A stretch of 64,000 nt of DNA, from contig JALJCS010000028.1 in assembly GCA_023055355.1 (NCBI GenBank), forward strand, positions 4,526,418-4,590,417, given 5' to 3'. Origin of the DNA: Agelaius tricolor. Lineage: Eukaryota > Chordata > Aves > Passeriformes > Icteridae. The position numbers were made by a program, and so were the translations under genes. Below the pieces are notes generated by a model that worked only from the letters and a program-made list of their open reading frames with translations, was not told the DNA's origin and made no database searches. Below, in pieces: positions 32,101 through 47,100 of this stretch. How positions within the stretch are numbered: the stretch's first letter is position 1; every line of letters begins with the position of its first letter.

Positions 32101-35100
32101 TGAGAAGATAATTTGTTGAACAACATTTGATTTTTGGAACAATCAGCATTGCTGCTTCATCAGTGATTGTTCTTTTCCATAAAGCTGTGGGCCCAAGTAA
32201 TGGTTCTGTTTCACCTGATGCTGGTAAACTAAATGCACAGATAAAGTCTAGAAAATATTTCAAAGCTCTCTTCTGAGTGAACAAAATTTGAATCTAAAGC
32301 CATGAGGGTTTCCCATGCATTTTGTGCTTTGTACTGAATGCAATTTGCACCTCAGGAGTGGGGAGTGTTTGCTGCTTGGTCATTTTGCCTTCTTTTGCTT
32401 GACCATGTTAGGGGAAAAATGCAAATAATAATCTCAGACTGGACATATAGTTCAACAGAAAAGACTTTTATGTTTATCAGCTGGCTTGGTTGATTTTATC
32501 TAATCAGTCTTTTTCTTTTAAATTCCTATTAGCAAAAAGAGGTTGGCTGCATGTCTTCCTTTGGACTCCAGAGTTTGTCCTCAGAAATGAATAATCAGAA
32601 CACTGGTAAAGATTTCATTTTTTGTTTGTTGAGATAATTCCTACAAATCAGAAATTTTGAAAACAAGTATCTCGAGTTTGAATTAATGCAAATGCTTTTT
32701 GCACATGGTAAAGATAAAATCACAGAAGCTTTGTTCAAGATGTAAGTGCATGCAGGCTGACTTTAAAGAAAGGAAGAAATGATGTATTTCAAGACAGTAG
32801 GAGTTGCACTTACTGTTTGTTTTGGTTCAAAAACAGAAAGTTCAACATTAGAACCCCAATTATATGAAGGTTTTTGTATTTATAAACTTGTTGAATGCTG
32901 CTGATTGTAGCAGTTGATCATATTCCTTCCTTTTCTGTTACTGAAGAATTCTTAGACACTTGTACTTTCCCAGTAGTTAAAAATCAGTTATTCAATTTTT
33001 TTTGGGAATTGTTTTTTGCTTTTCTCTTATTTGTTTGTTTTGGGTTTTTTTTTTTACAGCTGCTTTTTGTAAACCATTTTTATTCTGTTGCAGATCCTGA
33101 TGCCCCAGTATTTGAGATGCTTTATGAAAGAAATCCAATTCACAGCACTTTTGAGAGGCGCCTGGAAGTCAGTACCAGACCACTAAATATTATTTACAAT
33201 CCACAAGCCATTAAGAAAGTAGCAGATTTCTTCTACAAGGGAAGGGTTCATACCTCAGGTTAACCTTTAATGTGTTTTTTTGCTGGGGTTGGGGTTTTGT
33301 TGGAATTACATCTTTTCTTGTCTTTAATTTTCATTCTTAGAAATATAAAGCAAAAAATCTTCACTTTAAATTCAAGTTTAACAATACTAAAGTCTTGTCT
33401 GGAGGGTTTTGTTCCTTTGTTTTGTTCTCTGTTTAATTGAATCAGGGATTTTGCTGTGATAGACTCATGCAACTTCTGCTTTAAAATTGCAAGTTGGTGT
33501 TACACCCCATGGTGGGTGTTCATGTCCCCTAAATTAAAATGCATAAATAAGGAGTGGGACTCGTTCCTGTCATCTCTTCTGGCAATTGATGGAGTTTTTT
33601 TGAGAGGGCAGTTAAAAGAGTGTTTCTATAGTAATGATACAGAGAAAATATTCTGATTCCTGTTGGTTTCTTTTTGTTGATGAGATCAAGGCTGCCCTTT
33701 GTTACAGCTTCTTGAGATACCTTGATTTTTAGATTTGAACATACTTGATCCTTAAATTTCTAAGCACAAGATTTAGGGTTCTAGTGCCTAACCTGGGACT
33801 ACCTGTAAAGTGACCACCTCTGCAGTTTTGGTTGTTCAGTTCCCGAGGAGATGAGAAGTGTCAGTAAGTAACATTAGGAACATGAAAATGAAATACCAGT
33901 TGTTTTTATGCTGATTATGATAAATACCAAAAGATGTGAGTTACCTGGTATAAAGATGTGTGTGGCATCTTTTCTCACAAGGTGAGAATATTCCATAAAT
34001 ATTCAAGTTTAAAACAAACAAACCAAGGAAGCAAACAAAAAACCACTGGCAACACATGCACATCTTAGTGTTTAGTCAGGATTTCCTCTGTGGCCATACT
34101 TAGCACCCTTTCTGCATTACTCAAATTTAATTATTCGGGCTGGAGGTCTGTGAGAGAATAGATCTTCCAAAATTATTTGGGAAGTATTTTTTTAGGGTGA
34201 TTATTTGTTTTGTGCTTAAATACTTCCTTTTTTCTGTGCAGCAGCCTGGTGATTAGACACAGACAGTGACTTTCACCTGCTTTGTTTTCCTGTTCTGTAC
34301 TTTACTGCTAAAATTGAAAAGAAATATTTTCTCTTTTTTTCTTCCGTTTTTTCTTTTGATTCAACGAAGGGTGAACCAAGTTCTACCTAGTGAGTTTTCC
34401 CTCTCTTGTGCAGGTTTTGGTTATCAGTCTGAGTTAGAGGCAAGAGTGGCTGAAGCTGCCAGAAGACAATACAACAAGCTGAAAATGCAGACCAAGGCTG
34501 AAATCAGACAAACCATTGATCGTTTATTAGTTGGAGACTTCATTGTAAGTTTTTGCCCCCTGAATGTTTGTGTAGACTTTGACCCTTTTGCTTTGGGATT
34601 TAGAGCTCTAAAGAGTGAGGTTTGTTGTTTGTGTGATGTTCTTTGGGAGCAGGAGGGGACTTTTCCAGGATTGAGGTGCAGGGCATGCTGAAAATGTTCT
34701 TTTTTTATTGACTACAGTGGGAATCTGTGGTTTAACAAGGTACCAAACCTGAGTGTGGCTGGAGTTTGTGACAGTCAGCTCATCAGGAGAAAAAGTGACA
34801 GATTAGATGTTTCACATGGCTCTTTTGGGTTTGTTTTCTTGTGGGTTATTATGTCTTTCTTTTAAACTTTCAGGAAAACAGCAAAAGCTGGTCCGTGTGC
34901 CTTGATATCTCTGCCCCTCAGGTGATCTTTCCCGATGATTTCAAGTTTGTGGACCCTGTGTTAGTTGTTGTAGATCTGGGAAGAATATTACTCACAAATT
35001 CTCAAGGTATGATTAGAATTATTGCAGCTTTCCTTTTCTATCTTTATCAGAAAGTCAGAGCTTAAAAAAAAGGTAGGAAAAGTACAGGGAAGTTTTGGGG

Positions 35101-38100
35101 GATGTTCCTGCTTTGTAAAGTAGAAAAAAATCCTTCTCTTAAGATAATAAAATGTTAATATTAGGCAGTATTGAAAGTTAATATTAGGCAGTAAAGCCAG
35201 TTGGAAAAAACCTGATGGTGATAAAAGTACTGTAGTTAAGTAGCTCTTAACCTTTCATTTGGTTTTGAGGATCAGAAGAATTGTGTGGGCAGAGTAATGG
35301 GTTCTTTTTTTTGACAACTTGGTCAAGAGTAAATCTTGCAGTAAGTGGGTTACAAATGAGACAATAGTGTATTTTAATAGCTTCTGTACTACACTGGGGC
35401 TGACACCTTTGTGAAGGTGGAAGTGTAGTAGGTTTCTTGTTGAGGAGAAAGGAAGTCACAGTGGAAGGAGGCAAGGACAGTACCAGATATGCTTTGTGTT
35501 AAAAAAAATCAAACTTCAGACAGAATGATCAGATAATCATAGGAAACATCTGAGAAGGGAGAAGAATGCTTTTGTTTATTTGTTTGTTTACTGGTTTTTT
35601 TTAATCCACAGAAGATTCTAAGAGGAGTGCAGGTGCCATTTCTGCAGAGGTCAATGAACTGAGTGATGAAGAATATAAAACACCTCTTGCAACTCCTCCC
35701 AATACTCCACCGCCAGAATCCAACACCAATAGTGGCATCAAAATATCTGAATTTACTGGAGTAGAAATAAGTGAAGAGCAGCTACAGGCACACTTAATGA
35801 GTAAAAAAATGTATGAGAGATACACACTTTCTTTTATGGACCTTCAGATCATGGTGGGCCGAGTGAAAGACAACTGGAAACATGTTCAGGATAGTGATGT
35901 GGGTCCAACTCATGTGGTAGAAAAATTCAATGTTCACCTGCAGCTGGAGCACAGACTGATCTACACATCTGACCCAAAATACCCAGGAGCTGTCTTGTCT
36001 GGCAACCTGCCAGACTTGAAAATTCACATCAATGAAGACAAAGTGCTGGCTTTGAGGAACTGTCTGACACAGCTGAGTACATCTGAAGCTAAGTCTTCAG
36101 ATGCCCTACATTTAGGGAAAGACAAGATTTTTGCAGAGTTGGACCAGTTTGGCAGCTTGCACGATTCTGTAATGAATCTGACACAGAGTGTTGTCATGCT
36201 GGAGCAGCACACCCGGGAAGTTCTTGTGGAATCCCAGCTGCTTTTGGCCGAGTTCAAAGTCAACTGTATGCAGCTGGGTGTTGAGAGCAATGGCAGATAC
36301 ATCTCTGTGCTCAAGGTTTTTGGCACCAATGCCCATTTTGTGAAAAGGCCTTATGATGCAGAGGTGTCCCTGACTGTCCATGGCCTGTTGCTGGTTGATA
36401 CTATGCAAACATATGGAACAGATTTTGATCTTTTGATGGCTTCTCATAAGAACTTGAGCTTTTGTGTACCAACAGGAAGCCTTCGAGACAGCAGGGCTCA
36501 GTCCCCGGTCTCTGGACCACAAGATGCACATCCCATTGATGTTGCTGGTTTGGCAGAGAGATGCAGTGCATCCTCCAACACCTCACCCAGTAACAATGGG
36601 AAAGATCAAGAGTCCTTGATAAAACTGGAGTATCAGTTTGTGAGTGCAGAATGCCCGTCCATGAACTTGGATAGCAGTCTGCAGGTGATCTCTTTGCAGG
36701 TGAACAACCTGGATATCATCCTGAACCCAGAGACTATTGTTGAACTGATTGGGTTTCTCCAGAAATCTTTCCCCAAGGAGAAAGAAGATTCTAGTCCTCA
36801 GCCTTTAATAGCTGATTTGGAGAGAGATTGGAGGGAACAGGAAACATTCCAGTCTACTTATGCACAGAACACAGAGGTAGCAGTTGATATCCACTGGTTA
36901 AATGTACTCCTCCTCAGGACAGTTGCCATGACAAATGGAGAAAAATATGGCAGAAAAATTGCAACAGCCAGTATTGGTGGCACCAAAGTCAATGTCTCCA
37001 TGTGCAGTAAACTGGATGTGAATGGCTCTCTTGGATGCCTTCACCTCATGGATCTGATTGGGGACAATGTGAAGAACCAGTATGTGGTGAGCATAGGGAA
37101 CACAGGGAGGTGTGAAAATCTCCTTGGCGATGGGAATTTCTTTGAATCTTTACTCTTTAGGCTCGATGATGGAAATAACCTTCCAGATGCTTTAAGCTTC
37201 ACTTTCACAGAAAAGTCAAAAGAGGAGTGTTCTCTCAACCTCAAAATGGCCTCCTTACACTACAACCACTCAGCCAAATTTTTGAAAGAACTGACTTTGA
37301 CCATGGATGAGCTGGAAGAGAATTTCCGCAGCATGTTGAAAAGTGCAGCTTCAAAAGTTACAACAGTCTTGGCAACTAAAACTGCTGAATACAGTGAAAT
37401 GGTTTCTTTGTTTGATACCACACCACGATCAAGAGATGTTGCCAGTGCAGAGGATACTGAAGGTGGCACATTTGGGTCACAGTCCCTCAAAGCTGATACT
37501 ATCAAACTTATATTAAATGTGAACATTGAATCCCCAATTGTCTCCATACCTCGAAAGCCTGGTAGCTCTGAACTGCTTGTAGGTCATCTAGGACAAATAT
37601 CTATTCAGAATTTTGTACCCGGAGAAGATGAGTCTACAAGTGATAGGCTGCAAGTTGAAATTAAAGATATTAAGATGTATTCATTAAACAGTAGTCAGTC
37701 TACAAACAAGAAGGAGCCTGCAGGTGGGATATCCCGTGGGCCACATTCTTCATCAGGTCCTGCCAGCATTAACAGCCAGGAAGAATCTCATTTTACTCGT
37801 CATGACTTCTTTGAATCATTGCATAAAGGCCATGGTATGTTAATCAGAGGAGGCTTAATTATTATAATATGAGTAGGATATGTGTTAAAAATGTGTATTG
37901 ACTGTATATTCTGCTTCACCCATCCTGCTAAAACACATTGGTCACTTTTAATGACAGTGGGTTTATATCCGTTTTTGGTCTCCTAAGCAAAAATGGAATG
38001 GTGCCTTCTAAGCAGAAATTGAGCAAAACATAACCATAGAACCTGAGTCCAGCATTGCTCAGATTCTGAGCAAGTTCAATAGCTCCTGTGTTATCTCTTC

Positions 38101-41100
38101 CATACAGAATTTATTCACTTTATTCACAGTTCACTTACTCTAATGTTGTTTTAATTTCACTTTCTCTTACAGCTTTCCACATTCTGAATAACACCACGAT
38201 CCAGTTTAAATTGGAAAAAATACCACTAGAGAAGGATTTGGATTTAACTTTTCCTCTGTGTAATGAAGACTTTGGAATATCAAGCATTATGAAAATTGAA
38301 GGGAAATTCGTGAACCCTCTTCAGGTACAGAAATGCAGTATTTCCACTATCAATATAAAAATGTTTCCCTGCATAGAAGATAAGTATTTTTCAGGCCAGT
38401 GTCTTCAGTTTAACATGTTGGTAGTTTAGAAATCAGGTCCTTATAGACATGGTTAGAAGAGACAGTCTGAAGTTATAATAATAATAATAATGAGCAATAT
38501 TTAACCTTGTTTGGGGACATTTTAAACATCTTCATGAATTAGTATAACTTTTGCTTATCTTGAATACAGAAGGAAAAGTAAATGTGTCACTGTCCAAATG
38601 ACATTGTCCAAACAAGTTTATTTGCAGTTGTAGTTGAAACTAAGAATTAATATGCCATTACCTTGAAGAAATCTGTGCAAGAGCAGAGGTTTTAAATAGA
38701 GAAAACTGGAACTTCTAATACTTAGGAGACAACCATGATGGCTACATAGAATGTTTGTTTCATTAATTACTGTGTAAGCTCAGGTGGTGAATTATTTGTA
38801 ATTAATTCTGTCTGGATGCTTTTTGCCCAGGAATACAAGGTATCCCATTCTAGGATCCCATCCCAGGTGGTTTTGGGTAGTGTCATCTTGCAGAGCTCAT
38901 ACAGAAGAACTGTTTTGCTTCAGTTTTGCATTGTACCTTGTTTATTATTATTGTTGTTGTTGTTATTATTATTATTATCATCATCATCATTGTGGATGGA
39001 CCTAAAATTTGTGTGGTTTGAAATTCCACTTTTGAGTTTTAGAATATATGCATTGGTTACATTAATATAGAGAGCTGCAATGTGATGATTGTTTCTTTTC
39101 TCTGCATTGTAGGTGGTGTTAGCAAAACACGTATATGAACAAGTCCTTCAGACTCTGGATAATTTAATTTACAGTGAAGACTTGAACAAATTTTCAGCCA
39201 CTTCTGTATCTCCAGCTAGTCTTAGTTCTCCTTCAGCATCTCTTCATAGTTCAGGCACAGAATTCCTGAGTGAACGGAAGGAAAATGGCTTATTCAGCCA
39301 CTCTAGTTTTAATTCTGGTCCAAACAAGCCCTTAGCTATCAGGGAAACGAAATCTTTTACTCAAATTCAAGCAAACTTTCACATCTCAGAGCTCCAGGTT
39401 CAGTTAAGTGGTGATCTCACACTTGGGGCACAAGGTCTTGTCAGCCTTAAGTTTCAGGATTTTGATGTTGAGTTTGCCAAAGATCACCCTCAGACCCTGT
39501 CTATTCAGATTGCCTTGCGTTCCCTGCTGATGGAAGATCTCTTGGAAAAGAAACCAGACTCTAAGTATAAGAACCTCATGGTGTCCCATGGAGCACCCAA
39601 ACCATCCAGTTTAGCACATAAGGAATATCTTTCACAGTCCTGTCCCTCAGTGTCCAATGCAGAATACCCAGATATGCCACGTTCCCTCCCTTCCCATATG
39701 GAAGAAGCACCCAATGTCTTCCAGCTGTACCAAAGACCAGTCTGTGCCTCCCGTAAGAAGCAAAAAGAAGATGCTGATTCTGAGTATCCTCTGACTCCAC
39801 CTCCTTCTCCATCAGCAGACAGATCCAAGTTGCCCTGTGGAAAAAGTAACTTTGATGATTCATTAGTTCATATCAATATATTTCTAGTGGATAGGAAACA
39901 TCCTGAATTTTCTTCTCGCTATAACAAAATTAACCGTAGCGTAGATGTTGATTTTAATTGTCTAGATGTGTTAATTACTTTGCAAACTTGGGTAGTAATA
40001 TTGGATTTCTTTGGGATTGGATCCACTGCTGATAACCATGCTATGAAGCCGCAGCCTGAAGATACTCAGCAGACAATCAAAGCAGAAATAAATTCCTTGT
40101 CAGCTTCTCAAGTCCAAGAGCCTGTAAACACTAAGCTGGATCTAAAGGTATACTTGACATGGAAAACAGTAATTGGATTGTCTGTCATAACGCATCTGGT
40201 TTATAGGAACTTAAGGTGACATTTACATCAGGTGTTTTATTTTCTGGTGGGCAGTGTACATAAATGCAGAAACAGAATTAAAATGTATGTGGATGTAGTT
40301 TAAAAAAAGAGTTATAGAAAAGCAGAACATTTGCAAAATGCTTGGCTCCCTTGCTCTGTGACCCTCTCTTGAATGAAAAGTTTATTTCAATATTAAAGAC
40401 CTAACATGCTGCAATTGGCACTGTGCTGTTCTAGGTACTCTGGAGTCTATTTATGCACAAAACTCTATATTTTATAAATATATATCCATATATGTTTATA
40501 CACCTATATGTATAAACGTGTTTTTTGAAGAACACATGTTGTATGTGTATATAATGCAGTCTTTGCCTAGAGGCCCTGCAGTCTAACTTAGATGGGACAA
40601 AAGAGAAGAAGATGAAGGTAACAGTGCTGGGATTTGTTCTTGGGCTGATCATTCTGAATTGCTTGGGAGACCCATTAATGTGCAAACAAAGCAGTAAAAA
40701 CGTTGCTCTCATTCAGTGCCTCCTAATCAGATAATTGTTGTTTGCCATTCATGTATTACAGTGCAGTTGTCTTGGAAAAAAGCTAAACAGGATGTTCAAG
40801 CTCTGAAGTCATGTTTTTCATACCAGTTTGTTCCTGTTTTATTTGACCAGGTCCATTCTTTATCCTTAGTCCTGAATAAGACAACCAGTGAGCTTGCTAA
40901 AGCCAGTGTGGCAAAACTTGCAGCTCACTTGGAAGTGATTGGTGAGTAGATTGAGGGGCTCAGGTTGTTCACAGCTTAAAATAAAATCAGTGCACATGAG
41001 TAAAAGATGCACTGGAATTAGGATTTTAAGTGGTTTTCTTTTGGTGCTCATTGGGGTTTGTGTGTTTTTTCTGGGCAAAATGTACATTCTCCTCCCACTT

Positions 41101-44100
41101 TGCTTTTTTGGGGTTTATTTTAAATCCTTACATGCCTCCCAGTTGTCAAACCTTTCATCATTTTATCTGGGATTAGCTGTGATTTTAATACTTCACTTTC
41201 ACAGAGCAGAACAATAGTTTTTATTACTGTTCTAGAGGAAACAAAGTAATTGTGTGTAATTTTCACAAATCAAAGTGGTGTGATCACATGATGTGTGTAA
41301 AGCCTAGAGTAATGTCTGGGTTAATATAATCTTTATAGCAGAAACACATTATTTTCTTTGAACATGAGGTTTAATCTTTAATTGAATTGACTTATTTAAT
41401 TACTTGTAGTGAGGCTAATAGAAACTAATAGAAACTTTTGGGGTTTAGTAACTGGTCTGTGTTTGAGGATCCTGATTGTCTGTCCTTTGTTTTCCAGAGG
41501 GAGATTTAACCTTGCAGGGAAGCATTGGAAGTCTGTCCTTGAGTGATCTTACATCTCATGGAGAATTTTACAGAGAACGTTTCACTACAAGTGGTGAAGA
41601 GGCACTCATTTTTCAAATCTTTAAGTATGAATTTAAACTTTTTCTTACTCAATATTAGCTTGTTGCTCCATTAATTTCCATCCCTCCAAAAAAACCCCAA
41701 AAGTTGAACAAACCCAGAATACCCAAGCCCACAACTGTCATGGCTGCATGATTCTGATTGGCCTCTTGGGACTTAAGTGGGACTTAGAATATTTTCAGTT
41801 ATAAACTTAAGACTTTCAACTTAACTTTGTCTTGCAAGGTATGGAGAAATGGAAAAGGAAATGTAGTATTTTATTTACCTCTAAAGGTGTTCTTAGAAGT
41901 ATTTACATGATAGTTTGTTCCTAGCTAAAATGGTTCTTTTTTTTAAAGTTGGAAGGTGTTCTTAGAATTATTTACAGGATAGTTTGTTCCTAGCTAAAAT
42001 GGTTCTTTTTTTTTTAAAGTTGGAAGAAGATTTCAACTGATGAAATAGATTTTCCATTGCTTCTTGATTTTGGAATAAGGGGTTTGCTTTTATCGTAATG
42101 TAAATTTGAATTTCTTTGTTATGTTTTAAGGAATAGGTCTTGTCTTGTCATGTTTCCTGTTTTTTCCAGTTGATCAGATTAGAAATTATCCAAGTAATGT
42201 TATGGAATTCATTTCAGATATATTCAATTTTATATTCAATTCTGAATCAGCACACTGATTCAGAATTGAATGTAGGCATTTTCCTGCAGCAGAGTAGTCA
42301 CTGTTCTGATATAAAATCACCAAAGGTCTGACTGCTATGCAGAGATTCCAAATGCAGCACATTTCTATTTGCTTAATTAAATCTCAGCATCACTTAAATG
42401 TACAAAATCTAGAAGTAATTAATACAAAACAAATTTTTCATGTCTGCAACTGAAGTAGTGTTAATTACATGCTGTGAACTTTAGTGAAATCTGTCCTGGG
42501 GCTGGATCAGTCTCATAATCAGAGTTGGAGCCTCACAAGGGGCACCGGGTGTGGGGGTCCCAGGTGTGGGGGTCCCAGTTGTGGGTTCCTCTGGGTCTGC
42601 ATTGAAGGCACTGAGACAGGAGTTCATGTTCACACTCAGGTGTTTATCATTTCTTATCAGTAAAACAGTCTCACTGCTGGGAGTTCTGCAGCTTTTCATT
42701 AGAAGGCACAAAATGGCCACAATCTCTTGTAAAAGGGCTTTTCAGACCAAACTGTCCAATTAAGAGCTGACACCTGGATTATTTCCCCTTTTATAACCCA
42801 ATAACTGATCCCAAAGAGCTGCAATGCAGACTTTTCTGCCCAATTACAAAATGCCACCCAAACCCATGAAGAAGAAACCCAGGACAACACCCTGTGCCCT
42901 CCATCTTGCTGCCATCCACAACACACTAAAAACCCCCAAACCTCAATTTCTCACCCAGTGACCCACCTGCACTGCTCTCTGTAATCTATTTCACACTTTT
43001 GTGGATTCCAGTCTATCTTGAAGTCTGGGAAACTTTCTCCATGAATGAGGGTCAGAGTCAGTGCTCCCAGAGCAGACACAGGAATATTCCCAGTGCTCTG
43101 GGTTTCCACAAAATCCTCTATATTACTATTTTGAATGCAGCAATATGCCTAGTGCTGCTTCTAGAGTGTGGCTAAGATTGATAAATGTTACTTTCCCCCC
43201 TTGTCACAGGTATGGGAGGCCAGACCCCCTGCTGCAGAGGGAGTGTGACATCCGTGTCACCCTGAGGATGGCCTCTGTGCAGTACGTGCACACCCAGCGC
43301 TTCCAGGCAGAGGTGGTGTCTTTCATCCAGCATTTTACTCAGCTCCAAGATGTCTTGGGCAGGCAGAGAGCAGCAATTGAAGGACAAACAGTATGTCTGG
43401 GTCTTTTTTCTATCCTTTCCCAGCCTGGTTTTTTGCAGTTGAAATGCAGTATATAATTTATAATATATATTTTAATGCATTCAACTGAGTTGAAATGGTG
43501 GGAGGTTTTAGAGTTTTGGTGTTGGTAGAGTGTTGCAAAACAACATGAAATGAATGACACTCTGGTGCTGAGATGTCCAAGGCAAAAAAAGCCACTGGAC
43601 CTCGATATTTCTAGAATATTTATTTATTTATAGAATATTTATTTCTGGTCCTCAGTATTTATAGAATTCCAAAAGTGACCATGGATTGGAGGATGAAATT
43701 GCCACCTCTCCAACCACACTGGTCAAACCAACAGTCCATTAATTCTCTCCTCCTCCAGAAAGGAATGCAAAACAATCATTATTTACATGAAAAGTGCATG
43801 AGAAGCTGCATTACATTACAAAAATGTAAACATCAGAGGGCTTAGAAGATAAGCTATAGGAGCTGCTATAGAAGAACTTTAGAACAGGGTGACAGTAGAG
43901 ATTTTTCAGGCTCATCTTTTAGTCAAGAAACCTTAATTAGGACAATCCTGCTGCTGTTTGAAAGTGCAGAATACCAGATTTGCACATTCATTAAAACTTC
44001 AGCACGTGGTTTCTGCAGGATGCACTGCAGAGAAAGGGTCAAGGTGTTCCCTTGTCTCATTCTCCACTGTTCATGAGGTGACAGTACCTGAATTAGGAGA

Positions 44101-47100
44101 ACCAAGTGAGAAGTTCTGTTCCACTCAGGTGTATGTCTCTGATTTAGTTTGATGGCTGGTAGTCTGAGAAAGTCAGAACTTCTGCATTCTGGTAGAATGT
44201 GTGGATATAGAGCTTGTAAAGCAAGAGAATATCAATATATCAGTATAGAGTATTGGGGTATGGTGGAGTGTTGCAATAATCAGGGCAGCCATAGACCACA
44301 TGACCCAATTTGGGAGTAATTAATACAGTCAAAACTCTTCTTTTAAAATAAACTTCTCATAACTGAAGCAAAGACAGTGAATACTTGGATATTAAAATGC
44401 TTCATTGTGCACCAGGTGGGAAGTTTGAATCTGATTTTGAAACATCTGTTCTAAATGCTGGGGTTTTGCTTTTTGCAAATAATTTTTCTTAAGGAATTTT
44501 TTATGTAGTGTCTTGCCTCTCAGTTCAGGGCTGAAAGGGTGTGCCACTCTTGAATGCTGCACCTCTTGCACAGATTTTTCCTGTTTACATCATAATACTT
44601 TTTAAATTACCCTTTATTCTCTGCCTAAACCAAGAGTTGGACGGGGTTTTGTTGGTTGCTTTGTTGTTGTTTTTGTTTGGTATAAACTCTTACCATCCCT
44701 TAATTTTGTTAATCAAGGGGTAATGATCCCTGAGTTCAGTACTAAGCAGTGGAAAATAATCACCTGCTTCGTGCAATATTTGTAATTATTTTGTAAATGT
44801 ATTTTTGCTCTTTCCAGGTGAGAGATAAAGCCCAGAGAGCTTCCAGAGTTCTTCTTGATATTGAGGCTGGGGCTCCTGTTCTGCTTATACCTGAGAGCTC
44901 CAAGTCCAACAGCCTTATTGTAGCTAATCTGGGGAAGCTGAAAGTGAAGAACAGATTCCTGTTTGCAGGAATGCCTGGTACCTTTTCATTAAAGAACAAG
45001 GTAGGAACATTGCTGCTTCATTCAGCAGCTTGCAGTCAAAATTTTAAATTATGCTAAAATTTTATTTCATATTTTGACTTTACAGTTCTACTAATGAGAG
45101 TCTGTGCTAGTGTGCTGGCAAATCTGACAGATTTTCATGCTGTGCTGCCCTTCCTGTCTTGAGCTTACTGTCTGAGGCCCTGGGGCAGAGGGGACTGAGC
45201 TGAGTGTTTGGAGGGAGCAGAGGGAATAAAGGAGGCTGAACTCACTCCAGCTGCTCTGGGGAGGAATCAGGACTCACCTGGGTGCACACCTGAGTCTGGG
45301 ACCAGGATGGGCTCTCAGCTCACCCTTTCTGGTTACTCAGCTGTTCACCACTCAAAATTTCCACAGTGTGAAGAGCAGAAAACAGGGGGCTGAGACTTGC
45401 TCTAACACACTGGAGAACAAAATTGGGGTTTATTTCCTGCTCTGAGGGAAAACTGAGTGTGTGTAGTTGCTTTGATGGGGTAAAACCATGGGGAAGGTTT
45501 GTGTGTAGTTGCTTTGGGGTGAAACCATGGGAAAGGTTTGTGTGTAGTTGCTTTGATGGGGTAAAACCATGGGAAAGGTTTGTGTGTAGTTGCTTTGGGG
45601 TGAGACCATGGGAAAGGTTTGTGTGTAGTTGCTTTGATGGGATGAGACCATGGGAAAGGTTTGTGTGTAGTTGCTTTGATGGGGTGAGACCATGGGGAAG
45701 GTTTGTGTGTAGTTGCTTTGGGGTGAAACCATGGGAAAGGTTTGTGTGTAGTTGCTTTGATGGGGTGAAACCATGGGAAAGGTTTGTGTGTAGTTGCTTT
45801 GATGGGGTGAGACCATGGGAAGGGTTTGCTGTGGCTGTACATGTGGCAAAGCACAGGACAGGAGCAGCTGGTGCTGCTCCTCAGAGATGCAGCCACAACA
45901 TTTGGGAGAAGGAGGATCCATCTTGGGTGGCTTTCTGTATCTGACCCATTCAACAAAACAGGGAGTTGTCTGGGACTCCTTTAATTCCATTTGGAAGGGA
46001 TTAGAGGTTAGAAGGACTGAATTGCTGCAGTGGGTTTGTGGTGTGTCTGTTGCCTTCACCTGGTTGGTCTCTCCCTGTGTCTGCTGTAAGGAAACAGTGC
46101 CCTGAGATGTTGGGTTGTACTGTAGGGTGTTGATGGTACAAGGACAGGTTTGTAAGCTGTAAACACCTACATTAACATTGTAACTTAAAATAATTGTGCA
46201 CAATAATTTTATTTCAGCCTAAAAATACTGTGTTATGTTGTACTGTAGAAATGTAGGTGTTTGAAATGGAATTAGGTGTAGGGTTTGGCTTTTTTTTGTT
46301 GGTTTTGTTTTCATTTTTCCTCTGTCCTGTGTTCATTTTTGAGGATCGGATATTACAAGGCAATGCATACAAGGATCCTGTTTTATTTGAGGTATTTCAC
46401 ATCCTTATGGCAGTGTTCAGGTGCTCCTCATTCATTCTATAAAAAAGAAAGTATTCTTCTGGAATTTAGCACTTAAAAAAGCTACTTCATTTATTAAAAA
46501 TGATGTTTCTTTTCTAAAGGTTTTGCTGAATTCTATAAGAATTGGATGTAAAGTTTTTGTGGTGTGCTCTTAATGCATGTCTGAGGAGCTGCTAATTTGG
46601 ATTTAATTGCATAAATTCATAGATTTATAGATGATGTGGTGATTTTCCTTTGCATGTACTTTTCAGTCTTTTCTTTATACTATGAAGTTAAATGTTAATA
46701 TCCTCAAATCTTTTTTCTTAAAATCCTTGGTTGTGTTTACAATTAATTTTTCCATTTTTTTTCTAATATTTAAAAACCACATAAGGCAATAAAATATTAA
46801 CAATTAAAACCAGAAAGGGAAGTTTATGGTAGGGATTGATGTAACATCAGAACCTGGATACAGAAGATGGGAAATGATAATAACAATACAGGAGTCAGGG
46901 GCAAAGTGAGCAATCTTGGAGTAAGGGCTGAGTAAGCACTGAAGAGAATTGCTACCTGTATGTAGAACATGAATTTAATTAATGGAAATGATTGACAGAT
47001 GAATCCCAAAGCTGGCTTTGGGCTATAAGGGTGCTGTGCAAACCTTTACACCAGGCAAATCCCAGAGTGGCTGGGGCCATTCCATCACAGAAGGCTCTCA

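Noticed and set aside
45461..45830. CRISPR-like regular repeat array
   Set aside because: Contiguous tandem units with no unique spacers, in a vertebrate genome.
45402..46203. Long frames on both strands with repeated THKPFPWF- or [12 protein letters not shown] units
   Set aside because: Artefact of the 39/42-nt array inside VPS13D intron 24. There is no start context, splice logic or homologue.
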